A stretch of 64,000 nt of DNA, taken from contig NZ_CP138953.1 of NCBI RefSeq assembly GCF_047126315.1, positions 3,410,001-3,474,000 on the forward strand. Reading direction: 5' to 3'. The notes under the pieces were generated by a model. It saw only the letters and a list, made by a program, of their open reading frames with translations, ran no database searches and had not been told where the DNA came from. The stretch is from Shimia sp022448905. GTDB taxonomy: Bacteria > Pseudomonadota > Alphaproteobacteria > Rhodobacterales > Rhodobacteraceae. Made by a program: the position numbers and the translations under genes. Every line of letters begins with the position of its first letter. Position 1 is the first letter of the stretch. This document shows, piece by piece, positions 31,014-40,343 of the stretch.

Positions 31014-31880
31014 ATGACCACGCCTCAAGTTTCTTTTGAATTTTTCCCGCCGCAGAATCTGGAGGCGTCTTTCCGGCTTTGGGACACCGTGCAATCTCTT
31101 GCACCCCTAAATCCACGTTTTGTTTCCGTGACTTACGGCGCTGGCGGCACCACACGTGACCTGACCCGAGAGGCAGTCGCGACCCTGCACAAATCCTCCG
31201 GCCTGAATATGGCGGCGCATTTGACCTGTGTGAATGCTTCCAAAGCGGAAACGCTGGAAATTGCCGAAGGTTTTGCGGCGGCCGGTGTGTCTGAGCTGGT
31301 GGCACTGCGTGGCGATCCGCCAAAAGGCAGCACCGGGTTTGTGCCGCACCCTGAGGGCTTTGCCAATTCCGTCGAATTGATTGAGGCGCTGGCGGGCACC
31401 GGCAAGTTCACTATCCGCGTGGGCGCCTATCCGGAGAAGCACCCGGAAGCGGCGGACATGCAGGCCGATGTGGAATGGCTGAAACGCAAGATTGACGCGG
31501 GTGCAAATGAAGCGATCACACAGTTCTTCTTTGAGGCAGACACCTTCCTGCGCTTCCGCGATGCCTGCGCCAAGGCTGGCATCGACGCACCGATCCTGCC
31601 CGGGGTGCTGCCGATTGAGAACTGGAAAGGCGTGCGCAAATTTACCGAGCGCTGTGGCACCTCTGTCCCGGCCTGGCTGATCGACGCCTTTGAAAAGGCA
31701 GAGCGTGACAATCGCGAAGACTTGTTGGCGACGGCTGTTTGCACAGAAATGTGCTCTGAGTTGTTGGATGAGGGCGTGGACAGCCTGCATTTCTACACGC
31801 TGAACAGGCCTGAGTTGACCCGCGATGTGTGCCACGCTTTGGGTGTGACCCCGGCGGTGAAACTGGAAAACGTAGCGTAA
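31014..31880 (+). CDS. metF: 5,10-methylenetetrahydrofolate reductase
   Basis: A 288-residue TIM-barrel flavoprotein. Signatures: VSFEFFPPQN at the start, VSVTYGAGGTTRD, ELVALRGDPP, GAYPEKHPEA and EAITQFFFEADTFLRF, ending with DSLHFYTLNRPELT. It reduces methylene-tetrahydrofolate to methyl-tetrahydrofolate for methionine synthesis. AGGA is well spaced for ATG 31014; an upstream ATG at 31005 is less likely. It is divergent from the MetR-like gene and likely activated by it. Confidence 0.94.
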   Translation: MTTPQVSFEFFPPQNLEASFRLWDTVQSLAPLNPRFVSVTYGAGGTTRDLTREAVATLHKSSGLNMAAHLTCVNASKAETLEIAEGFAAAGVSELVALRGDPPKGSTGFVPHPEGFANSVELIEALAGTGKFTIRVGAYPEKHPEAADMQADVEWLKRKIDAGANEAITQFFFEADTFLRFRDACAKAGIDAPILPGVLPIENWKGVRKFTERCGTSVPAWLIDAFEKAERDNREDLLATAVCTEMCSELLDEGVDSLHFYTLNRPELTRDVCHALGVTPAVKLENVA

Positions 31881-31952
31881 CAGCCGCCCAGCCCCTCTTG
31901 AGGCGCAGACAAATTTGCGGCCTTCTTTGCGGTGTCAAAGGAGGCCGTTTCT

Positions 31953-32447
31953 ATGAGCGCACATCACTACGCCACATCTGTTGAGCAACTGGCTTCGATG
32001 GACACAATCCTGTCGATGAGCGGCCTGGAGTTTATGCGCGCGATCATCAACGGCGAATTGGCGGGGCCTCCTATTGGGCAGACGTTGGGTTTCAAACCGA
32101 TTGTGGCGGACGAGGGTACCGTGACCTTTGAAGGTGCACCGGAGTTTTCCACGATGAACCCAATTGGGACTGTGCATGGCGGTTGGTACGGAACCATTTT
32201 GGACAGCTGTATGGCCTGTGCGGTGCAGACCATGTTGAAACCCGGACAGATCTACACAACGCTGGAATATAAGATCAACATACTGCGCCCGATCCCGGTT
32301 GGCATGACCGTGCATGCGGTGGGCACAGTGCAGCATGTGGGACGCTCGACGGGTATTTCCGTGGGCGAAGTGCGCGGGGTTGAAGACGGCAAGCTGTACG
32401 CCACCGGATCGACCACCTGCATCGTGATGAATGGCCCGAAGCCGTAG
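31953..32447 (+). CDS. PaaI family hotdog-fold thioesterase
   Basis: A 164-residue protein with the hotdog-fold thioesterase core: FSTMNPIGTVHGGWYGTILD carries the HGG motif of the PaaI group, followed by YTTLEYKINILRPIPVG and the typical C-terminal strand VGEVRGVEDGKLYATGSTTC. It would hydrolyse an aromatic or acyl-CoA thioester; which one is unknown. AAAGGAGG lies seven bases before ATG 31953. The dtd gene follows on the same strand after a GC-rich repeat. Confidence 0.86.
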   Translation: MSAHHYATSVEQLASMDTILSMSGLEFMRAIINGELAGPPIGQTLGFKPIVADEGTVTFEGAPEFSTMNPIGTVHGGWYGTILDSCMACAVQTMLKPGQIYTTLEYKINILRPIPVGMTVHAVGTVQHVGRSTGISVGEVRGVEDGKLYATGSTTCIVMNGPKP

Positions 32448-32452
32448 CATAG

Positions 32453-32498
32453 GAGGGCTCTGCCCTCGGGCCAGCAGAGATATTTGTGGAATGAGAAT
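32453..32498 (+). repeat. GC-palindrome / GATATTT intergenic repeat, copy B
   Basis: A weaker copy: GGGCTCTGCCCTCGGGCC, then GAGATATTTGTGGAATGAGA. It lies in the 108-base gap between the thioesterase and dtd, in the direction of transcription. Confidence 0.5.
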
Positions 32499-32555
32499 GC
32501 GGGGTTGCACCGGTTGCGTGCCTGTCGCAGGGTCGCGCAAAACTTGGAGGGTGAC

Positions 32556-32990
32556 ATGCGGGCTTTGTTGCAACGGGTGAGTGAGGCGCAGGTGCGTGTC
32601 GATGGCGCGGTGATTGGCCAATGTGGGCCAGGATTGATGGTGCTGGTCTGTGCGATGCAGGGCGACACCGAGGCGCAGGTAGAGAAGCTTGCCGCCAAAG
32701 TGGCCAAGTGCCGGATTTTTCACGATGAAAACGGCAAGATGAACATGTCTGTGGCCGATATAGGCGGCAGTGCGCTGGTGATCAGCCAGTTTACACTGGC
32801 AGCGGACACCCGCAGCGGCAACCGGCCAGGATTTTCCTCCGCCGCCGCACCGGAGGACGGCAAACGGCTTTATGAGCTGTTTACGCAGAAGCTTGGCGAG
32901 GTTGTGCCGGTGCAGACCGGGGAGTTTGGCGCCGACATGAAAGTCTCGCTGACCAATGACGGGCCGGTCACCATCTGGATGGACGTTTGA
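32556..32990 (+). CDS. dtd: D-aminoacyl-tRNA deacylase
   Basis: A 144-residue protein beginning MRALLQRVSEAQVRVDG, the standard Dtd N-terminus. Active-site motifs SQFTLAADTRSGNRPGF with SSAAAPEDG and the cross-subunit GPVTIWMDV are intact. It removes D-amino acids (and glycine from tRNA-Ala) mischarged onto tRNAs. GGAGG precedes ATG 32556; the open frame extends upstream to 32484 but that part overlaps the intergenic repeat. Confidence 0.93.
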   Translation: MRALLQRVSEAQVRVDGAVIGQCGPGLMVLVCAMQGDTEAQVEKLAAKVAKCRIFHDENGKMNMSVADIGGSALVISQFTLAADTRSGNRPGFSSAAAPEDGKRLYELFTQKLGEVVPVQTGEFGADMKVSLTNDGPVTIWMDV

Positions 32991-33002
32991 GGCCGACCGG
33001 CC

Positions 33003-33539
33003 TCAACTCTTCTTCACAAACTTGGTCAGGATCACAATCCGCTGATTGTCCACGCGGCCTTCGATCTGTGCAGGATTGTCCATCACCAGAGAGATGTTGC
33101 GTACAGCGGTGCCACGTTTAGCGGTAAATCCCGCGCCTTTCACCGGTAAGTCTTTGATCAGCACCACAGTGTCACCTGATGCAAGCACCGCACCGTTGCT
33201 GTCGCGATGCACGAGCGCCTCTTCCGCAGTGACAAACCCAGCTTCCGCCCAGGCCAACACATCCGGTGCGAGATAGGCCATATCAAGCAAATCGCGCGCC
33301 CAGGGCGACTCAGGCAAGCCTTTGAGCAGGCGCCAGGCCAGCACTTGCACCGCGGGATCCGAGCTCCAAATCGCCTCATGTAAGTATTGCCAAAATGGCC
33401 CATCCTGCGGACCGTCCACGACTCCCGTGGCGCAGACCGCGCACAAGTCGACAGAGGTTTCCAGCGGTACCACCGCCACAGGGGAAACCGTGGCTGTGGC
33501 ATCACAAAGAGCACAAGACGTGGTCAAGGCGCGTTCCAT
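33003..33539 (-). CDS. PhnA/YjdM family zinc-ribbon protein
   Basis: A 178-residue protein with an N-terminal zinc ribbon (CALC and CAVC cysteine pairs) and a C-terminal beta domain RDSNGAVLASGDTVVLIKDL with KGAGFTAKRGTAVRNISLV and VDNQRIVILTKFVKK, typical of the PhnA family. The historical link to phosphonate use is weak and the true role is unknown. It lies ten bases downstream of glpK on the same strand and may be its operon partner. Confidence 0.85.
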   Translation of the reverse strand: MERALTTSCALCDATATVSPVAVVPLETSVDLCAVCATGVVDGPQDGPFWQYLHEAIWSSDPAVQVLAWRLLKGLPESPWARDLLDMAYLAPDVLAWAEAGFVTAEEALVHRDSNGAVLASGDTVVLIKDLPVKGAGFTAKRGTAVRNISLVMDNPAQIEGRVDNQRIVILTKFVKKS

Positions 33540-33548
33540 CTAGAGAGG

Positions 33549-35039
33549 TTACTCGGTCATCGCCAGCGTGGCGTTGATGGCCTTTTGCCAGCCCGCATAA
33601 CGCCCTTCGCGCCAGCTGTCATCCTGCTTTGGCGTGAACTGGCTCTCTTTCTCCCAGGTGGCGGCAAAACCTGCCATGTCCGGATAGGCCCCAATCTGCA
33701 TGCCCGCGAGCCAGGCCGCGCCTTTGGCAGTGCTTTCGGCAACCACAGGCCGATCCACCGGAGCGCCCAGAATGTCCGACAGGAACTGCATCGCCCAATC
33801 GGAAGCAATCATGCCGCCGTCCACCCGCAGCACCGTGTCGCCGGTGAAGTCAAAATCGGCCTGCATCGCTTCAAGCAGGTCGCGGGTCTGGAAGCCCACG
33901 CTCTCGAGCGCCGCACGGGAGAACTCCTTGGGGCCAGAGCCTCGGGTCAATCCAAAGACCGCGCCGCGGGCCTCCGGGTTCCAATACGGCGCACCAAGAC
34001 CCACAAAAGCGGGCACAAGGATCAATTCTTGACCCGGGTCTGCGGCATCGGCCAACGCGGCCGTTTCAGAGGCATCGTTGATGATGCCCAGCCCGTCGCG
34101 CAGCCATTGCACCACTGCCCCAGCGATGAAGATGGCACCTTCCAGTGCATAGGTCGGCTTGCCATCGAGCTGATAGGCGATGGTGGTCAGCAGGCGATTT
34201 TGCGAGGTCACCGGCGTGTCACCTGTGTTCAGAAGCGCAAAGCAGCCGGTGCCGTAGGTGGATTTCAGCATGCCTGCCTCAAAACAGGCCTGCCCAATAG
34301 TCGCCGCCTGCTGGTCACCTGCCACACCGCGAATGGGGATGGCCGCGCCAAACAGATCGGCATCGGTTTCGCCAAAGTCGGCGGCACAGTCTTTGACCTC
34401 TGGCAGCATCGACATCGGAATGCCAAGCAGCGCACAGATGTCTTTGCTCCAGACACCGGTGTGGATGTCATAAATCAGGGTGCGGGCCGCGTTGGTGGCG
34501 TCAGTGGCATGCACCTTGCCGCCGGTCAGCTTCCAGATCAGGTAGCAATCCACGGTGCCAAACAGCAGATCACCCGCCTCAGCCGCCGCCCGCGCGCCTT
34601 CGACGTTGTCCAAGATCCACTTGATCTTGGTGCCGGAAAAATAGGGATCCAGCAACAAGCCGGTGGTGGCCTGCACCATCTCCGCATGACCGCCTGCCTT
34701 CAGCTCTTCGCAAATCGCGGCGGTGCGGCGGTCCTGCCAGACAATGGCGTTGTGCACCGGCTCGCCGGTTGTCTTGTTCCACACCAGCGTGGTTTCGCGC
34801 TGGTTGGTGATGCCGATGGCGTCGATGTCCTTGGCCGAGAGCTTGGCCCGCGCCAGCGCGCCGGAACAGGTTTCCACCGTGGTGACCCAGATGTCCGCCG
34901 GATCATGCTCCACCCAGCCCGACTGCGGGAAGTGCTGTTCAAACTCCAGCTGTGCGCTGGCAATGGGACGGATGTCTCCGTCAAACACAATTGCGCGGCT
35001 GGATGTGGTGCCCTGATCAATGGCGAGAATATGGGTCAT
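33549..35039 (-). CDS. glpK: Glycerol kinase
   Basis: A 496-residue FGGY-family kinase. The N-terminus ILAIDQGTTSSRAIVFDG carries the phosphate-binding motif, FPQSGWVEHDP and GITNQRETTLVWNKTTGEPV bind glycerol, and the FGGY signatures YGTGCFALLNTGDTPV and VLRVDGGMIASDWAMQFLSD are complete. It phosphorylates glycerol with ATP to glycerol-3-phosphate. No glpF or glpD is adjacent. The conserved length argues for an intact enzyme. Confidence 0.95.
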   Translation of the reverse strand: MTHILAIDQGTTSSRAIVFDGDIRPIASAQLEFEQHFPQSGWVEHDPADIWVTTVETCSGALARAKLSAKDIDAIGITNQRETTLVWNKTTGEPVHNAIVWQDRRTAAICEELKAGGHAEMVQATTGLLLDPYFSGTKIKWILDNVEGARAAAEAGDLLFGTVDCYLIWKLTGGKVHATDATNAARTLIYDIHTGVWSKDICALLGIPMSMLPEVKDCAADFGETDADLFGAAIPIRGVAGDQQAATIGQACFEAGMLKSTYGTGCFALLNTGDTPVTSQNRLLTTIAYQLDGKPTYALEGAIFIAGAVVQWLRDGLGIINDASETAALADAADPGQELILVPAFVGLGAPYWNPEARGAVFGLTRGSGPKEFSRAALESVGFQTRDLLEAMQADFDFTGDTVLRVDGGMIASDWAMQFLSDILGAPVDRPVVAESTAKGAAWLAGMQIGAYPDMAGFAATWEKESQFTPKQDDSWREGRYAGWQKAINATLAMTE

Positions 35040-35150
35040 CGGTCCCCTCCCTGAACTCTGTTGCTGGCACAGTAGGCGCGCAAAACTGTTACCGCAATCA
35101 GGAAGGGCGCCGCTTGACGCCGCGCCCTACTATTTTTTTCGTAGATATCT

Positions 35151-35220
35151 TCTCATTCCCGAAATATCCCCGGGGTGAAGGCACCGCCCTGCGGTGACGA
35201 GGGGGCTGGCCCCCTCCCCT
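35151..35220 (-). repeat. GC-palindrome / GATATTT intergenic repeat, copy C
   Basis: Read on the minus strand: GGGGAGGGGGCCAGCCCCCT, a 20-base spacer, then CACCCCGGGGATATTTCGGG and AATGAGAAG. It follows the acyl-CoA synthetase stop and precedes glpK, in the direction of transcription. Confidence 0.6.
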
Positions 35221-35230
35221 TCGTGCCGGA

Positions 35231-37129
35231 TCAGGCTGCCGATTCGTCGCTGGCCCATTCCCATGGGCGGACAAAATCGCCAAGCACCTTGCCAACTTCT
35301 TCGTCTGTGGCGTCGCCGGATTTCTTCAACTGCGCCACCAGACCACGCTTCTTGTCGTCCAGGACAAAGTCGACCCGCGCTGGCACGCCTTCTTTCTCAA
35401 GGGCGGCATTATAGATCCGAGTGATGGCCGCTTTGCGCAGGTCCGGTTTGAAGATTTTGCCCACAGCGGTTTTGGGCAGCTCTGGCATGATCTCCACGTA
35501 CTTCGGATGCGCGGCGCGCTCGTGCACGTGCACTTTGGCGTGGCTCATCAGATCTTCAACGGTCACAGTCGCGCCGTCCACCAGCTCGACATAAACGCAA
35601 GGCACCTCACCGGAGTGGCTGTCCGGCTGACCGATGGCACCGGCAAAAGCCACATCATGGTGCGCCAGCAGCGCCTCTTCGATCTCCGCCGGGTCGATGT
35701 TGTGACCGCCACGGATGATCAGATCTTTGGCACGACCGGTGATCCAGAGATAGCCGTCCTCGTCCAGACGACCGAGGTCGCCGGTCCGCAGGTGGGTGCC
35801 GTAGTGGAACAGATCAACGTTTTTATCCGCTTCCGTGTAGGTGTTGCCTGCGTAAACGCCGGGGTTGACAACGCAGATTTCGCCCACTTCATCGGCCGCA
35901 CATTCCATAGGCCCGTCCGGCGTGTTCTTAATGATACGCACATCAGTATAGGGGAACGGCAGGCCAACCGAGCCAACTTTCTTGGCCCCCGAGGGCGGGT
36001 TACAAGACACCAGACAGGTCGCCTCGGTCAGGCCGTAGCCTTCGACAATATCCACACCACAGGTGCTTTCAAAGCGTTTGAACAGCTCCATTGGCATCGG
36101 CGCGGAGCCGGAGAAAGCGGTTTTCACGGAGGAAATATCCGCATCCACAGGACGCTGCATCAGCGCGGACACGGCGGTTGGCACGGTGATGATGAAGGAG
36201 ATTTTCCAGCGTTCGATCAGCTTCCAGAAGTTATCAAACACGCCGTCGCCGCGATAGCCTGCTGGGGTTGGGAAGACCACATGGGCGCCGGATTTGATCG
36301 CCGCCTGCATGATGACGTGCACGGCAAAGACATGAAACAGCGGCAGCGGGCACATGATGTTGTCTTCTTCGGTGAAGAGCAAACGGTCGCCAAGCCAGCC
36401 GTTGTAGATCATGCCGGAATAGAGGTGCTGTGCCACTTTTGGCATGCCGGTGGTGCCACCGGTGTGGAAGTAAGCTCCTACACGGTCAGCCTCGCTGTCG
36501 GCAAACTGCAGCGTGGTTGGGTACTTCGCCAGTTCCTTGTTGAAGTCTTTGAAGTCCGCGTGTTGCGGGCCGGAGACTTTGGGCCGGATCAGTGGCACGA
36601 TCCAGGACTTTGGCGGGGTCAGGTATTTGACCAAATCGATTTCCAGCACCGTGTGCACATGCGGCGCGTGGCGCACGGCCTCGGCCACTTTTTGGGCCAC
36701 GTCGGTTTTGGGGAAGCCTTTGAGGGTCACCACCACTTTGGCGTCGGTTTCGCGCAGGATGGCAGAGATTTGTTCCGGTTCTAGCAGCGGGTTGATCGGG
36801 TTCACAATGCCCGCAACCATGCCACCGAGCAGCGCATACATGGTCTCGTTACAGTTCGGCAGCACATAGGCCACGGTGTCTTTTTCGCCCACACCCAGAT
36901 CGCGGAACATATTGGCCGCTTGGGTGGTCTTGGCATGCAGCTCTGACCAGGTGACGGTTTCGGCTTTGTCTTTGGGGCCAGAGAAGATCTGATAGCTGAC
37001 CGCCGGACGGTTTGGAAACTTGTCCTTGGTGTTGGTCAACATCTCATAGACCGTGGTGGGGTTGTCCCGCTGATCCCACGGTTTTTCGTTCTCGATGGCT
37101 TTCAGGTCTGCCAAAGATTCAAAGCTCAT
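35231..37129 (-). CDS. Acyl-CoA synthetase (AMP-dependent, ANL superfamily)
   Basis: A 632-residue adenylate-forming ligase. The ATP-binding P-loop is YFHTGGTTGMPKVAQHLYSG, followed by VEGYGLTEATCLVSCNPPSG, the conserved RTGDLGRLDEDGYLWITGRA, and the hinge-lysine region PKTAVGKIFKPDLRKAAI. It activates a carboxylic acid (probably a fatty or branched acid) as CoA thioester; the substrate cannot be read from the sequence. GGGGGAG precedes the start. No beta-oxidation gene is adjacent, so pathway context is open. Confidence 0.88.
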   Translation of the reverse strand: MSFESLADLKAIENEKPWDQRDNPTTVYEMLTNTKDKFPNRPAVSYQIFSGPKDKAETVTWSELHAKTTQAANMFRDLGVGEKDTVAYVLPNCNETMYALLGGMVAGIVNPINPLLEPEQISAILRETDAKVVVTLKGFPKTDVAQKVAEAVRHAPHVHTVLEIDLVKYLTPPKSWIVPLIRPKVSGPQHADFKDFNKELAKYPTTLQFADSEADRVGAYFHTGGTTGMPKVAQHLYSGMIYNGWLGDRLLFTEEDNIMCPLPLFHVFAVHVIMQAAIKSGAHVVFPTPAGYRGDGVFDNFWKLIERWKISFIITVPTAVSALMQRPVDADISSVKTAFSGSAPMPMELFKRFESTCGVDIVEGYGLTEATCLVSCNPPSGAKKVGSVGLPFPYTDVRIIKNTPDGPMECAADEVGEICVVNPGVYAGNTYTEADKNVDLFHYGTHLRTGDLGRLDEDGYLWITGRAKDLIIRGGHNIDPAEIEEALLAHHDVAFAGAIGQPDSHSGEVPCVYVELVDGATVTVEDLMSHAKVHVHERAAHPKYVEIMPELPKTAVGKIFKPDLRKAAITRIYNAALEKEGVPARVDFVLDDKKRGLVAQLKKSGDATDEEVGKVLGDFVRPWEWASDESAA

Positions 37130-37369
37130 AGTCTATTCTCCCCCCTTGGGTTGCTTGCCCCAATCCGCCGGACCTCCGCCAGTCCAGCCCACGTTGGACG
37201 CGTTCCGTCAAGATGATCCCAAAAACACCCTGCGCCCCGTTCAAGGCCAGCCGAACCTAAGGTCAAGCGGACCTGAAACGTTACGTCAGATTAACCGTAA
37301 AAGGAATGCAGTCCACCTCAAAATCAGCCTGCGGTCGCGCGCGCTTTAATGCGGCGCGACCCTACAGAT

Positions 37370-39163
37370 TTAGGCAGCGCCAGCGGTGAATTGAAGGCGT
37401 GCCAGTTTGGCGTAGAGCCCGCCTTCGGCGACCAGGTCATCATGGCGGCCTTGGGCCACGATACGGCCCTCCTCCATCACGATGATGCGGTCGGCTTTTT
37501 TCACGGTGGCCAAACGGTGGGCCACGATGATGGTGGTGCGACTCTCGGCCAGTTCATCCACTGCCGCCTGCACCAGACGTTCGCTTTCCGCATCCAGCGC
37601 CGAAGTGGCCTCATCCAAGAGCAGAACCGGCGCGTCGCGCAGGATGGCGCGGGCGATGGCGATCCGTTGTTTCTGTCCCCCAGACAGCATCACGCCGCGT
37701 TCGCCGAGCGGGCTGTCGTAGCCTTCAGGCAGCGCGGTGATGAACTCATGCGCCGCGGCGGCTTTAGCGGCGGCTTCTACCTCGGCATCGGTGGCGTCCA
37801 GACGGCCAAAGCGGATGTTTTCACGCGCGCTGTCGGCAAAGATTACCGGATCTTGCGGCACCAGCGCCATGTGCTGGCGGAAGTCATCGCGCTGCATGGC
37901 TTCAAGTGCCATGCCGTCGAGCTTCACCTGCCCCTTGGACGGGTCATAGAAGCGTTGGATCATCTGGATGATCGTGGTTTTGCCAGCGCCGGATGGCCCC
38001 ACCAGCGCAACCGTCTCGCCGGGTTGAATGGTCAGGGTCACGTTATCCAGCGCAGAAATATTCGGACGCGACGGATATTGGAACGACACGTCTTCAAAGG
38101 TGATTTCGCCTTTGACCGGTTCGCTCAGCGCCTTGGGCTGGGCCGGGTCATTTACGGTGTCCTCGGCATGCAGCAATTCCACCAGCCGTTCGGTTGCCCC
38201 GGCGGCGCGTTGCAGCTCGCTCCAAATTTCGGACAGAGCCCCTACGGCCCCGGCCACCATCACCGAATAGATCACAAACTGCACCAGTACGCCGACACTC
38301 ATGCCACCAGCGCGCACGTCGCGCGCGCCCATCCACAGCACAACCACAACGCCGGTGAAAATCAGAAAAATCACGATCATGGTGAGCAGCGCACGGGTGT
38401 TGATCCGGCGCATAGCCGCGCTCAGCGACAGGTCGGTCACACGGTTGAAGTTCGTGCGAGATTGCGGCTCATGGGTGAAGGCCTGCACGGTTTGCACCGA
38501 CAACAACGCTTCGGACGCATTGCCAGAGCTTTCGGCAATCCAATCTTGGTTTTCGCGGCTGAGTTTGCGCAAGCGACGGCCCAGAACCATGATCGGCACA
38601 ATCACCATTGGCACAACCAGCAGCACCATCAGGGTCAGTTTGGTGGAGGTAAACAGCATCAGAACCAGCCCCCCGATGAACAACATGACATTGCGCAACG
38701 CGATGGAGATCGACGAGCCAATCACGGATTGGATCACGGTGGTATCGGTGGTGATGCGGCTGAGCACTTCGCCGGTCATCAAGTTCTCAAAAAACGCAGG
38801 GCTCATGTTGATCACACGCGCAAAGACAGCTTTGCGGATGTCTGTGACAACCAATTCGCCAAGGCGGGTCACCAGCAAATAGCGCAGCGCCGTGCCCACG
38901 GCGAGCAAAGCAGCAAAACCCAAGGCGGCGAGAAAATACTTGTCCAGAAGCGCGTCGCTTTCAGTGCCAAAATTGTCGACCACGCGGCGCACAGCCACCG
39001 GCAGCATCAAGGACACAGAGGCAGTCAGCGTCAATGCACAAAGCGCCAGCACAACAAGCAACCGGTAAGGCGCCAAAAACGGGCGCAATCCACGCAGCGC
39101 GCCGATGTTTTTGCTTTTCTCACGGTCGAGTTCCGCGTTTGCTTGTTGCGGTTGTCTGGCCAT
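37370..39163 (-). CDS. ABC exporter, fused membrane and ATPase domains (MsbA/LmrA-like)
   Basis: A 597-residue half-transporter. The N-terminal membrane domain has about six helices (LVVLALCALTLTASVSLMLP, YFLAALGFAALLAVGTALRY and others). The ATPase domain begins near residue 350 with ITFEDVSFQYPSRPNISALD, Walker A GPSGAGKTT, Q-loop ALVPQDPVIF, signature LSGGQKQRIAIARA, Walker B VLLLDEATSAL and the switch His in IIVAHRLATVKKAD. It probably works as a homodimer exporting lipid or drug-like compounds. AAGGA precedes the ATG. The first 20 residues are charged and may be an extended linker. Confidence 0.92.
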   Translation of the reverse strand: MARQPQQANAELDREKSKNIGALRGLRPFLAPYRLLVVLALCALTLTASVSLMLPVAVRRVVDNFGTESDALLDKYFLAALGFAALLAVGTALRYLLVTRLGELVVTDIRKAVFARVINMSPAFFENLMTGEVLSRITTDTTVIQSVIGSSISIALRNVMLFIGGLVLMLFTSTKLTLMVLLVVPMVIVPIMVLGRRLRKLSRENQDWIAESSGNASEALLSVQTVQAFTHEPQSRTNFNRVTDLSLSAAMRRINTRALLTMIVIFLIFTGVVVVLWMGARDVRAGGMSVGVLVQFVIYSVMVAGAVGALSEIWSELQRAAGATERLVELLHAEDTVNDPAQPKALSEPVKGEITFEDVSFQYPSRPNISALDNVTLTIQPGETVALVGPSGAGKTTIIQMIQRFYDPSKGQVKLDGMALEAMQRDDFRQHMALVPQDPVIFADSARENIRFGRLDATDAEVEAAAKAAAAHEFITALPEGYDSPLGERGVMLSGGQKQRIAIARAILRDAPVLLLDEATSALDAESERLVQAAVDELAESRTTIIVAHRLATVKKADRIIVMEEGRIVAQGRHDDLVAEGGLYAKLARLQFTAGAA

Positions 39164-39321
39164 CTTCGGGTCCTTGGCTTTGGTGTTAGCCGTTAGTGGA
39201 CGCAGCGCGCGGGCGGGTCAAGGCGTCAGATATGCATAAGGACCAGGCAGACCTGCGACATGGCATAGCACCCCAGAAAAAGGTGGGGGCCAGAACGTTG
39301 AATTGTCAGGAAGTTTGACCT

Positions 39322-39395
39322 TGGAGCGGGTAGCGGGAATCGAACCCGCACCTTAAGCTTGGAAGGCTCTTATGATACCATTTCACCATACCCGC
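39322..39395 (-). tRNA. tRNA-Gly (anticodon UCC)
   Basis: A 74-base gene including encoded CCA. Acceptor stem GCGGGTA pairs with TACCCGC, the anticodon loop is CTTCCAA, and the T arm is GCGGGTTCGATTCCCGC. No integrase or direct repeat is nearby. Confidence 0.95.
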
Positions 39396-39506
39396 CCGAG
39401 GTTTGCTTGATGTATTTCAGCCTCTCGGGGAGGTCAAGTGGGTTCAAGACGTTTCCCGCAACTTGGGCGATTTTTATGGATCGGGCGGAGGTTGGCCCAA
39501 GCGGTT

Positions 39507-40343
39507 TTAGCTTTCGTTGGAAACTGTTTCGCGCTCTATCGGGTGCTTGCCCGTGTAGGTCCAGCGGTAGTGCGGTGGCGTTGGTCCCTTGTTGCGTCCG
39601 CCTTGCTCCATCTGTTCCCAGGCGTGGGCAATCACCCCCACGGATCGGGACAGGCAAAAAAGCCCGCGTGCCAGCGGGCCGGCAAAGCCCAGTTCGGCGT
39701 AAACCACCGCCGTGGCGCCGTCGATGTTCATCGGCACCGGCTTACCTTTGCGGGCGTTGAGTTCCGTCTGCAGGACGCGGCCAATGGCGGCAAAGCGGCC
39801 AGAGACAACTCCTTGGCTGGCGGCTTCGTCAACCAGTTGCAGCAAGCGCGGCGCGCGTGGGTCTTCGGGCTTGTGAAAACGGTGACCAAAACCGGGAATG
39901 AATTTGCCGCGCTCGGCCTGCCATCTGTCGATCATTTCTGCGGTGGCGGCTTGTAGGTCTGCGCCCTTCTGCACGGCTTCTTCGATCCAGCTGTAGAGTT
40001 CCACGGCCTGCTCTCCAGCCCCGCCGTGTACGTCATCGAGAAAATTCACCGCGGAGGCCATGGCGCCGTTGAGACCCAACCCACAGGTCACCGCCATACG
40101 CGCGGCGGCAATCGACGGCGCTTGCGGGCCGTGATCTACCGCAGCAACCAAGGCACATTGCAGCAGGCGGGCTTGCTCTGGCGTTGGCAGATCGCCACGC
40201 GTCATCAGCCAGATCATTTGTGGGAAGGACACATTGCCGATCAGGTCCTGAATGTCGTGACCGCGAAACCGGATTTGACCGGGGGCCATGTCGATGATCG
40301 AGGTGGACCACCAATCGGATACGTCAGAGTTGGGTTTTGTCAT
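39507..40343 (-). CDS. Citryl-CoA lyase / citrate-synthase-like protein
   Basis: A 278-residue, short citrate-synthase-fold protein. Conserved parts are IRFRGHDIQDLIGNVSF, the substrate histidines in FIPGFGHRFHKPEDPRAPRL and the C-terminal GPLARGLFCLSRSVGVIAHA. It lacks the N-terminal part of true citrate synthases and resembles the citryl-CoA lyase-like group (also the C-terminal part of ATP-citrate lyase). It overlaps the upstream CoA-transferase by four bases, so a pathway of CoA transfer to a citramalate- or citrate-like acid followed by cleavage is plausible. Real substrate unknown. A terminator-like hairpin lies inside the frame (39656-39679). Confidence 0.8.
   Translation of the reverse strand: MTKPNSDVSDWWSTSIIDMAPGQIRFRGHDIQDLIGNVSFPQMIWLMTRGDLPTPEQARLLQCALVAAVDHGPQAPSIAAARMAVTCGLGLNGAMASAVNFLDDVHGGAGEQAVELYSWIEEAVQKGADLQAATAEMIDRWQAERGKFIPGFGHRFHKPEDPRAPRLLQLVDEAASQGVVSGRFAAIGRVLQTELNARKGKPVPMNIDGATAVVYAELGFAGPLARGLFCLSRSVGVIAHAWEQMEQGGRNKGPTPPHYRWTYTGKHPIERETVSNES

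Noticed and set aside
33387..35054. Plus-strand frame of 555 codons opposite glpK
   Set aside because: Complementary to an intact glycerol kinase; composition is that of an antisense shadow.
35109..35140. Possible plus-strand terminator GGGCGC...GCGCCC followed by a T run
   Set aside because: No plus-strand gene ends here and the loop is long with internal mismatches; it lies upstream of the minus-strand glpK. Possibly chance.
37333..37361. GGTCGCGC...GCGCGACC hairpin upstream of the ABC exporter stop
   Set aside because: No T run on either side, so it is not a convincing intrinsic terminator; left out of the features.
37349..39196. Long plus-strand frame (615 codons) opposite the ABC exporter
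   Set aside because: It is the complement of the exporter gene, has very His/Gln/Arg-rich low-sense composition and no recognisable domain, whereas the minus strand has complete ABC motifs.
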